From: CAVOJV01 sp963696325
Lineage (GTDB): Bacteria > Pseudomonadota > Gammaproteobacteria > Competibacterales > Competibacteraceae
Length of the DNA stretch: 64,000 nt
Direction: 5' to 3'
Assembly (NCBI GenBank): GCA_963696325.1
Contig: CAVOJV010000064.1
Coordinates: 1 to 64,000 of the forward strand
The position numbers and the translations under genes are program-made. The notes below the pieces were generated by a model. It had not been told where the DNA came from, made no database searches, and worked only from the letters and a program-made list of their open reading frames with translations. Shown in pieces: positions 57,623 through 64,000 of the stretch (the first letter of the stretch is position 1; each line of letters begins with the position of its first letter).

Positions 57623-59326
57623 ATGTCCGAATATAGTCATCAGGTTAAAGAACTTATGGGGCAGGCTGAGCATGCCCTCGACGCTGTCCAGGCAATTTTG
57701 GACAGTGTGCTGGCAAACCTCAAGAGCCGAACTCAAAAGGGTGATCAGGTGTCGGCTGCCAAGATTGATGACTATCAACTGGTCGCCTATGATGCCGCGC
57801 TTTCTTCCGCGGAGGCATCCGCTGCCAGGTTCATTCTCGACTATGCCGCTAAGGTAAGGGTCGAGACCGGCAACACTTCCAAGACACTGAACCTTGAAGA
57901 CAGTCTGGCTCTGTTTTTCTGCGCCGAAGCTATTCACTCCATTCGCGCGCGTTTGAGCGCTAGGCCGGATGACTTCGGCATCAGCCAAACTGAACTGACT
58001 ACCAAGTTAGAAAGCGAGTCAGTGCGCGGTTTCTGTAACAGTCAATTGGCTTCCCAGAATATCGCCGCCCTGGGCAAGGCGGTCTGCGAGCTGAACGGCC
58101 AAGTCGGCGCTTATCTGCTCGATGATCATCATCAGATGATGCAGGATACCTTCCGCAGGGTCGCCAACGATGTAGTGATGCCGCTGGCCAAGGAAATCCA
58201 TCAAAAGGACCTGATCATCCCCGACGCGATTCTGGAACAGGTGAAGGAACTGGGCTGCTTTGGGCTCTCTATTCCTGAACGCTTTGGCGGTCTGCAAAGC
58301 GACGAGCAGGAAGATAATATGGGTATGATTGTCGTCACGGAAGAGTTGTCACGCGGTTCCCTGGGGGCGGCAGGCAGTCTGATCACCCGTCCGGAAATCC
58401 TGTCCCGCGCCCTTTTGAAGGGTGGCACCGAGGAGCAGAAGCAGCAGTGGCTGCCGAAACTCGCGGTCGGCGAGATCCTGTGCGCGGTGGCCGTCACCGA
58501 ACCCAATTACGGGTCCGATGTGGCCGCGATGAGGTTGAAGGCCACTAAGACCGAAGGCGGCTGGCTGCTCAACGGCGCCAAAACCTGGTGTACCTTCGGC
58601 GGCAAAGCGGGCGTGTTGCTGGTGCTGGCCCGAACCAATCCCGATTTGTCCCTAGGTCATCGCGGTCTGTCCATGTTTTTGGCCGAGAAGCCGACCTATG
58701 ATGGTCATGCGTTTGAATACAAACAAGAGGGTGGCGGCAAGCTCAGCGGCAAGGCCATCGCTACTATTGGCTATCGGGGAATGCATTCCTTCGAGATGTT
58801 TTTCGACAATTTCTTCGTGCCCGACGAGAACCTCTTAGGCGGTCCGGAAGGTTTAGGCAAAGGGTTCTACTTCACCATGGCCGGGTTCTCCGGCGGTCGC
58901 ATTCAAACCGCCGCCCGCGCCATCGGCTTAATGCAGGTTGCGTTCGAGCGCGCGGTGTCCTACGCCAAGGATCGCCTCGTGTTCGGCAAACCCATTGCTG
59001 ACTACCAGCTTACGCAGGTCAAACTGGCGCGGATGGCCGCCCATCTCGCTGCCAGCCGTCAGTTTACCTATGCGGTTGGCCGCTTGATGGACACTGGCAA
59101 AGGTGACATGGAGGCCAGCATGGTGAAGTTATTCACCTGCAAGACGGCTGAATGGCTTACCCGCGAGGCATTACAGATACACGGCGGTATGGGCTATGCG
59201 GAGGAAACACCGGTCAGCCGTTACTTTGTCGATGCCCGCGTACTGTCTATTTTCGAAGGCGCGGAAGAGACTCTTGCCCTAAAGGTGATTGCCCCCGCGT
59301 TAGTCAAAAACGCCAGGGATCATTAA
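57623..59326 (+). CDS. mcd: (2S)-Methylsuccinyl-CoA dehydrogenase
   Basis: 567 codons. FAD enzyme of the ethylmalonyl-CoA pathway, oxidising methylsuccinyl-CoA to mesaconyl-CoA. It has the long N-terminal extension (about 150 residues, with SLALFFCAEAIHSIRARLSA) that marks Mcd among acyl-CoA dehydrogenases. The dehydrogenase core follows: ELGCFGLSIPERFGGLQSDE, LCAVAVTEPNYGSDVAAMRL, GAKTWCTFGGKAGVLLVLAR, then ALQIHGGMGYAEETPVSRYF and the catalytic Glu region LSIFEGAEETLALKVI. First gene of the plus-strand operon; mch starts 18 bases downstream. Intact and of usual length. Confidence 0.9.
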   Translation: MSEYSHQVKELMGQAEHALDAVQAILDSVLANLKSRTQKGDQVSAAKIDDYQLVAYDAALSSAEASAARFILDYAAKVRVETGNTSKTLNLEDSLALFFCAEAIHSIRARLSARPDDFGISQTELTTKLESESVRGFCNSQLASQNIAALGKAVCELNGQVGAYLLDDHHQMMQDTFRRVANDVVMPLAKEIHQKDLIIPDAILEQVKELGCFGLSIPERFGGLQSDEQEDNMGMIVVTEELSRGSLGAAGSLITRPEILSRALLKGGTEEQKQQWLPKLAVGEILCAVAVTEPNYGSDVAAMRLKATKTEGGWLLNGAKTWCTFGGKAGVLLVLARTNPDLSLGHRGLSMFLAEKPTYDGHAFEYKQEGGGKLSGKAIATIGYRGMHSFEMFFDNFFVPDENLLGGPEGLGKGFYFTMAGFSGGRIQTAARAIGLMQVAFERAVSYAKDRLVFGKPIADYQLTQVKLARMAAHLAASRQFTYAVGRLMDTGKGDMEASMVKLFTCKTAEWLTREALQIHGGMGYAEETPVSRYFVDARVLSIFEGAEETLALKVIAPALVKNARDH

Positions 59327-59344
59327 GAGTAGGAGGTTTAGCAC

Positions 59345-60517
59345 ATGCCCATTTCAATGGCGGTTAGCAAACAGCAAGAACTCGCTGGCAGCATGGATGT
59401 CGATTTAAGCCGCGTTCGGACCCCTCAGTATGGGCGTTACCTGGATGAATTCGTGCCAGGCCAGGTGTTTGTGCATCCGCGCGGGTTCAGTTTTGAACGA
59501 GCGGCCATGCTGGATTTCGCTCGCACCTTTATGCAGGCCAATCCCCTGTATCTGAATGTCGAATATGCCAGGGCTCATGGTTTTCCGGATCTCCCCGCCA
59601 GCCCTCAGATGGTATTTAATGTGGTGCTGTCTCTCGGTGTCCAGAACGACTCCGAGAAGGCTATCGCCAATCTCGGGTATTACAACGTGCAGTTCCTCCG
59701 CCCGGTGTATGCCGGCGATACGCTGCGGGCATTTACTGAAGTAGCTGATCGCAAGGAGCGGGGCGCGGACAAACCGGGCATCGTACTTATCCGTACCCTG
59801 GGCGTCAATCAGGACAATCTGGTCGTGCTGCAATATGAGCGCAAGATAATGGTGTCCTATCGGGGCAATCGCCCGCCGACTACGCCAGCCCCGACGACCC
59901 CGGTTGCATTTCCCTGGGTCAAGACGCCGACCCTGGAGTTACCCATCAAGGCTACAGCGTTTCCATCTGATCTGACCGGTCCCAACACGTATTTCGAGGA
60001 CTTTACGTCTGGAGACATTATCATCCATCCCAACGGCCGAACCATCACCGATGAGCATGCAGCCCTGACCTATATGGTCGGCAATACCCATCCCTTGCAC
60101 TTTGATCGGGTCTTCAGTACCGGTCTGTCCGGCAAGATGAGTGGGGAGCCCATCGTTTACGGCGGCCTGGTGTTTGCGTGGTTGGAGGGGCTCGCTAGCC
60201 GCGATGTGAGTGAAAACGCGTTGTGGGAACTGGGGTTTACCGAGGGTTATCACACGCAACCCTCGGTCTCCGGCGATACAGTGGCCGCGCTTTCCAGGGT
60301 TTTGGCCAAGTCGGAAGCACCGGGTATCGCCGAGGCGGGCATCGTCACCTTCCAATTCATAGGTGTCAAAAATATCAGCGCGGCGAATGCTCTGGAGACT
60401 CATGGGGCTGACCTGTTCGTCAAGGAAAACGATAAACAGCCGTTGGGCAAAGAGAAGCTTGCCAGCAAAATTTTCGAAATTGAGCGTCGCCTGCTCATCA
60501 AGCGCCGCCCGCAATGA
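59345..60517 (+). CDS. mch: Mesaconyl-CoA hydratase (beta-methylmalyl-CoA dehydratase)
   Basis: 390 codons, AGGAGG 9 bases before ATG 59345 (in-frame ATG 59357 is an alternative). Double hot-dog (MaoC-like) fold: first half YLDEFVPGQVFVHPRGFSFE and YYNVQFLRPVYAGDTLRAFT, second half YFEDFTSGDIIIHPNGRTIT followed by DEHAALTYMVGNTHPLHFDR, the hydratase catalytic Asp/His region, and GGLVFAWLEGLASRDVSENA. It hydrates mesaconyl-CoA to beta-methylmalyl-CoA. Directly follows mcd and precedes ecm by 12 bases, matching substrate order. Intact. Confidence 0.88.
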   Translation: MPISMAVSKQQELAGSMDVDLSRVRTPQYGRYLDEFVPGQVFVHPRGFSFERAAMLDFARTFMQANPLYLNVEYARAHGFPDLPASPQMVFNVVLSLGVQNDSEKAIANLGYYNVQFLRPVYAGDTLRAFTEVADRKERGADKPGIVLIRTLGVNQDNLVVLQYERKIMVSYRGNRPPTTPAPTTPVAFPWVKTPTLELPIKATAFPSDLTGPNTYFEDFTSGDIIIHPNGRTITDEHAALTYMVGNTHPLHFDRVFSTGLSGKMSGEPIVYGGLVFAWLEGLASRDVSENALWELGFTEGYHTQPSVSGDTVAALSRVLAKSEAPGIAEAGIVTFQFIGVKNISAANALETHGADLFVKENDKQPLGKEKLASKIFEIERRLLIKRRPQ

Positions 60518-60529
60518 GGAGGTCAAACG

Positions 60530-62539
60530 ATGGGGACTAAAACCGTTAAACGCGATCGCCCGTGGTTGATGCGTACCTATTCCGGGCACTCGTCGGCCAA
60601 GGCATCCAATGAATTATATCGCACCAACCTGAGCAAGGGGCAGACGGGCCTGTCGGTGGCCTTCGACCTGCCCACGCAGACCGGTTATGATGCCGACCAT
60701 CCCTTGGCGCGCGGTGAGGTGGGCAAGGTGGGGGTGCCCATCTGCAATATCCGGGACATGGAGACCTTATTCGATCAGATTCCTCTGGGGCAGATGAATA
60801 CCTCCATGACCATCAACGCCACCGCGGCTTGGCTGTTGTCGCTTTATGTGGCAGTCGCCGAGCGGCAAGGCTTTGCGCAAGCCGACCTGCAGGGTACCAC
60901 CCAGAATGATATTCTTAAAGAATATCTGTCTCGGGGCACCTATATTTTCCCCCCAGGTCCTTCCGTGCGGCTGATTACCGATATCATCAGCTATACCGTC
61001 AAGCATATTCCCAAGTGGAACCCCACCAATATTTGCAGCTATCACCTGCAGGAAGCAGGTGCCACTCCGGTACAGGAATTGGCTTATGCGCTGTCCACGG
61101 CGACCACCATCCTGGATGCCGTCAAGAACTCCGGGCAGATCAGCCCGGATGCCTTCGAGGATGTGGTAGGCCGTATTTCCTTCTTCGTTAACGCGGGTAT
61201 CCGGTTTATCGAGGAGGTTTGCAAAATGCGGGCGTTTGCCGCCCTCTGGGAACAGATCACGCAGGAACGCTATAACGTGCGAAACCCGGAAATGCGGCGG
61301 TTCCGCTACGGGGTGCAGGTCAATTCCCTGGGCCTTACCGAATCCCAACCGGAAAACAATGTCCAGCGCATTGTGCTGGAAATGCTTGCCGTGACTCTGT
61401 CCAAGAACGCCCGGGCGCGGGCGCTTCAGCTGCCCGCTTGGAACGAAGCGTTGGGCTTGCCGCGACCCTGGGATCAGCAATGGGCGCTGCGTATGCAACA
61501 GGTGCTGGCTTTCGAGACTGATCTGTTGGACTATGACGATATCTTCGATGGTTCGGCGGTGATCGCCGCCAAGGTGCAGTCGCTGATTGAGGGGGCGCTT
61601 GCCGAGATGGAACGGGTGCGCCAGCACGGCGGCATGGTGCAGGCTATCGAGACTGGTTATGTCAAGCGCCAATTAGTCGCCAGCCATACCGAGCGCTTGC
61701 GTGCCATCGAGCGCGGCGATCTGAAGATCGTGGGCCTCAATTGTTACCGGGAAACCGAAAAATCGCCGCTGGTTGGAGAAGGGGATAGCGGGATCATGAA
61801 GGTCGATCCCCGTGCCGAGCGCGAACAGATCGAACGCCTCAATGGCTTCCGCGCGCAACGCAACCAGGCGGATGTCAATGCTGCCCTAGGCAATCTAATG
61901 GATGTAGCCAAGAGCGGCGAGAACATCATGCCGGCCTCCATCCGTTGCGCCCATGCCGGAGTGACTACCGGTGAATGGAGCCAGGTGTTGCGCGACGTGT
62001 TCGGCGAGTACCGTCCGCCCACCGGCATCGATATTTCCTTGCATGACGAAAGCCCGACGGGTGCCGTTCAGGCTGTTCGCGAACGGGTACGGATAACTGG
62101 CGAGGAGTTGGGACGACCCCTGCGAATCCTGGTCGGTAAACCGGGACTGGATGGACATAGCAATGGCGCGGAGCAAATCGCTGTCAAGGCCCGGGATGTG
62201 GGTTTTGAGATTGTCTACGAGGGTATTCGTCTGACGCCACAGCAGATCGCCAAGGCGGCTTTGGAAGAGGGCGTGCATCTGATCGGACTGTCGGTGCTGT
62301 CCGGCAGCCACATGGAACTGGTCGAGGACATCTTTGTAGAGCTTGGTAAGGTTGGCCTGTCGGAGACACCGGTTATCGTGGGCGGTATCATTCCGGTAGA
62401 AGATGAAAAGGCCCTGAAAGCCAAGGGCATAGCTGCCGTATATACCCCCAAGGACATCGACATGAATCGCATCATGTCGGATCTGGTCGACATTATCCGC
62501 CAGTCCAATGGCCTTGGGCCTTTTAAGCAGGCGGCCTGA
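60530..62539 (+). CDS. ecm: Ethylmalonyl-CoA mutase, coenzyme B12-dependent
   Basis: 669 codons with GAGGAGG before ATG 60530. The N-terminal TIM barrel binds the CoA ester: RTYSGHSSAKASNELYRTNL, GLSVAFDLPTQTGYDADHPL, INATAAWLLSLYVAVAERQG. The C-terminal cobalamin domain has the base-off motif GKPGLDGHSNGAEQIAVKAR (DxHxxG), then LIGLSVLSGSHMELVEDIFV and VIVGGIIPVEDEKALK. The single-chain form with a QTGYDADHP signature fits Ecm rather than two-subunit or long MCM. It converts (2R)-ethylmalonyl-CoA to methylsuccinyl-CoA. The stop overlaps meaB (TGATG). Isobutyryl-CoA-type mutases are the main alternative; the ccr-mcd-mch context decides. Confidence 0.88.
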   Translation: MGTKTVKRDRPWLMRTYSGHSSAKASNELYRTNLSKGQTGLSVAFDLPTQTGYDADHPLARGEVGKVGVPICNIRDMETLFDQIPLGQMNTSMTINATAAWLLSLYVAVAERQGFAQADLQGTTQNDILKEYLSRGTYIFPPGPSVRLITDIISYTVKHIPKWNPTNICSYHLQEAGATPVQELAYALSTATTILDAVKNSGQISPDAFEDVVGRISFFVNAGIRFIEEVCKMRAFAALWEQITQERYNVRNPEMRRFRYGVQVNSLGLTESQPENNVQRIVLEMLAVTLSKNARARALQLPAWNEALGLPRPWDQQWALRMQQVLAFETDLLDYDDIFDGSAVIAAKVQSLIEGALAEMERVRQHGGMVQAIETGYVKRQLVASHTERLRAIERGDLKIVGLNCYRETEKSPLVGEGDSGIMKVDPRAEREQIERLNGFRAQRNQADVNAALGNLMDVAKSGENIMPASIRCAHAGVTTGEWSQVLRDVFGEYRPPTGIDISLHDESPTGAVQAVRERVRITGEELGRPLRILVGKPGLDGHSNGAEQIAVKARDVGFEIVYEGIRLTPQQIAKAALEEGVHLIGLSVLSGSHMELVEDIFVELGKVGLSETPVIVGGIIPVEDEKALKAKGIAAVYTPKDIDMNRIMSDLVDIIRQSNGLGPFKQAA

Positions 62540-63531
62540 TGGTTGCCATGCGTTCTATTCCTGAGCCAGAGGCCCTGGCGGTCTCTGTGTCTGGGCGTGA
62601 TCGCACGGCATTGGCTATGTCGCTTAATCTGCTCGATGACAAACGCCCCGAGGCGCGCCGTTGCGCCGCGCAGTTTCTCGCTACCCTGCCGAGCGAGAAA
62701 CTGGATACCGCGGGGCATCTAATCGGCATTACCGGCCCGCCCGGCGCGGGCAAGTCCTCGTTGACCTCGGCCTTGATCGATGTCTGGCGTCAGCGGGACT
62801 TAAGCGTCGGGGTGCTGGCGGTGGACCCGTCAAGTCCCATCAGTGGCGGCGCACTGCTAGGTGATCGCTTGCGCATGCAGGCTGGCGGCGCCGATGGCAA
62901 CGTCTTTATCCGCTCCCTGGCTTGTCGCGGTGAGTTTGGTGGCTTGAGCGCCGAAGTATGGCCGATGAGCTTGGCCATGTTGGCAGCCTTTGATATGGTG
63001 TTGATTGAGACGGTAGGGGTGGGACAGAAGGAAATCGATGTCTCGAAAATGAGTGATACCACCTGCTTTGTCGCTCAACCTGCGTCTGGGGACAGCATCC
63101 AGTTTCTGAAGGCGGGCATTATGGAAGTCCCGCATTTGCTGGTTGTCAACAAGGCCGATATTGGCGCCGCCGCCAGCAAAACCTTATCGGAATTGCGCTC
63201 CACGCTTAAAAGGCAAACTGATGCAGACGGCTGGCGGGTGCCTGCGCTGTCCGTGAGCGCCATGCAGGGAACGGGCATCGAGGAACTCGCCGATACTCTA
63301 GAAAACCACCGCCTATGGTTGGTTGAACGTGGTTTGCTTACCGCCCGCCGCAAGCGCTTTCAAGCCGAGTGGATTGTCAAGCGCCTGCGCGAGGAATTCG
63401 GGCGTTTTGGGATTGAGAAGTTAGGGGGGGAAAACCGTTTATTCGAAATGCTCGCCCAGCGCGGCGGTTCTCCTTTCGATCAATACGATTCCCTGCGGGA
63501 ACGGTTTCTTGCTAATTGGAAAAACTCCTAA
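62539..63531 (+). CDS. meaB: MeaB-type GTPase chaperone of the B12 mutase
   Basis: 330 codons. G3E-family GTPase that protects and reloads B12 in acyl-CoA mutases. P-loop ITGPPGAGKSSLTSALI (about 68-84), switch regions VLAVDPSSPISGGALLGDR, Walker B DMVLIETVGVGQKEIDVSKM and guanine motif LLVVNKADIG. The C-terminal arm RFGIEKLGGENRLFEMLAQR supports dimerisation. ATG 62539 shares bases with the ecm stop, so coupled translation matches the physical pairing of the two proteins. Intact. Confidence 0.92.
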   Translation: MVAMRSIPEPEALAVSVSGRDRTALAMSLNLLDDKRPEARRCAAQFLATLPSEKLDTAGHLIGITGPPGAGKSSLTSALIDVWRQRDLSVGVLAVDPSSPISGGALLGDRLRMQAGGADGNVFIRSLACRGEFGGLSAEVWPMSLAMLAAFDMVLIETVGVGQKEIDVSKMSDTTCFVAQPASGDSIQFLKAGIMEVPHLLVVNKADIGAAASKTLSELRSTLKRQTDADGWRVPALSVSAMQGTGIEELADTLENHRLWLVERGLLTARRKRFQAEWIVKRLREEFGRFGIEKLGGENRLFEMLAQRGGSPFDQYDSLRERFLANWKNS

Positions 63532-63545
63532 ACTGGCTGTCGGTG

Positions 63546-63668
63546 ATGCAATACGCCAGTGACCTGCTCAAGGTCCAGCACATCATCGTCTGCGGTCACT
63601 ACGGCTGCGGTGGCGTCAAGATGGCCCTGGCGGCCGCACGGTCGCGCTACCTGGTGGCGTGCGGTTGA
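63546..63668 (+). pseudogene. Beta-carbonic anhydrase remnant
   Basis: 40 codons: MQYASDLLKVQHIIVCGHYG then CGGVKMALAAARSRYLVACG. The HIIVCGHYGCGGV string is the zinc-site His/Cys block of beta-class carbonic anhydrases. In-frame similarity (LSV) extends a few codons upstream of 63546. The N-terminal Cys-x-Asp-x-Arg zinc motif and the C-terminal half are gone. It is wedged between meaB and ccr; a full gene here would have served CO2/bicarbonate exchange for the carboxylating reductase. Confidence 0.75.
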
Positions 63669-63769
63669 TTTGAATCCGATTCTGCGTGTTTCGCCAACCG
63701 CACCGCGACGCCGGTGCGGCAGGTTACCAACCCAACCGAGAACAACTCTGTAACCGAGAGGACGTAAAG

Positions 63770-64000
63770 ATGGCTAAAGAACTCTACAATCTGGGTGAAA
63801 TGCCTGCCCTGGGCGAGATTCCCGAAAAGATGCACGCCTGGCTGATCCGCCCCGAGCGGTTTGGCATCCCGATGGAGGCGTTTCAGAAGGAAGTCGTCCA
63901 TGTGCCGCCTATCGCCGATGACGAGGTGCTGGTCTATGTGATGGCGGCCGGCATCAACTACAACAATGTCTGGGCCGGGCTGGGCATTCCGATCAACGTC
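63770..64000 (+). CDS. ccr: Crotonyl-CoA carboxylase/reductase, 5' part
   Basis: 77 codons to the window edge from ATG 63770 (GAGAGGACG upstream). MAKELYNLGEMPALGEIPEK, MHAWLIRPERFGIPMEAFQK, EVVHVPPIADDEVLVYVMAA and GINYNNVWAGLGIP match the N-terminal GroES-like domain of Ccr, a medium-chain reductase of about 430 residues. The enzyme reductively carboxylates crotonyl-CoA with NADPH and CO2 to (2S)-ethylmalonyl-CoA, the entry step of the pathway. The NADPH-binding and active-site parts lie beyond the window. Confidence 0.88.
   Translation, partial: MAKELYNLGEMPALGEIPEKMHAWLIRPERFGIPMEAFQKEVVHVPPIADDEVLVYVMAAGINYNNVWAGLGIPINV

Noticed and set aside
57439..57636. 65-codon frame upstream of mcd
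   Set aside because: Overlaps the mcd ribosome site and start in another frame; no motif.

Overview
The window looks like chromosome (with integrated mobile DNA) of a high-GC, polyhydroxyalkanoate (PHA)-accumulating gammaproteobacterium. This is inferred from two phasins beside a patatin-like protein, a PFGI-1/ICE-type conjugative module, and a full run of ethylmalonyl-CoA pathway genes. A relative of the Competibacter/Contendobacter group would fit, but nothing here fixes the genus. No rRNA, tRNA or CRISPR array was seen.

Layout. 1-3106 (minus): remnant of an extracellular contractile injection system (sheath, small protein, DUF4255/Pvc16). 3490-10315: decayed transposases (IS4-like, ISAs1, ISAzo13), then an IS5-family element split exactly by an ISKra4 element. 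10538-20834 and 23538-23975: fragmentary integrative conjugative element (ICE) backbone (TIGR03747, TraD, TIGR03765, lytic transglycosylase broken by IS110, TIGR03759, lipoprotein, PilL, integrase, RadC, STY4534) with a TumE/TumA toxin-antitoxin pair. 24463-27157: large effector-associated-domain/DUF4062/STAND/FGE-sulfatase receptor cut by IS21. 27158-34043: IS21, interrupted IS630, ISNCY-like element, a MITE and an IS4 element. 34401-38647: a cyclic-di-GMP-I riboswitch followed by a secreted PKD/LamG protein and a secreted beta-helix protein, then an asparagine synthase fragment. 39082-52800: IS66, IS110 fragment, a Russian-doll nest (IS200/IS605 holding IS4 and IS21, the latter holding IS630 and IS5), IS1182, ISKra4 fragment, IS4, IS982 fragment. 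53218-55655: phasin, patatin, phasin. 55823-57052 (minus): TetR regulator and a VOC epimerase-like protein. 57623-64000: mcd, mch, ecm, meaB, carbonic anhydrase remnant, ccr.

How it works together. The right 11 kb is the functional core: ccr, ecm, mcd and mch carry crotonyl-CoA (a PHA-cycle intermediate) through ethylmalonyl-CoA, methylsuccinyl-CoA and mesaconyl-CoA to beta-methylmalyl-CoA, with MeaB guarding the B12 mutase and the VOC protein as probable epimerase; phasins and patatin sit next to it on the PHA granule side. The riboswitch ties a secreted adhesin-like protein to c-di-GMP, as expected for a floc- or biofilm-former. The rest is an insertion-sequence dump with about 22 elements, many placed to the base by target duplications. 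Several host genes carry one-base frameshifts; many are losses from short homopolymers, so some 'pseudogenes' may be long-read consensus errors.
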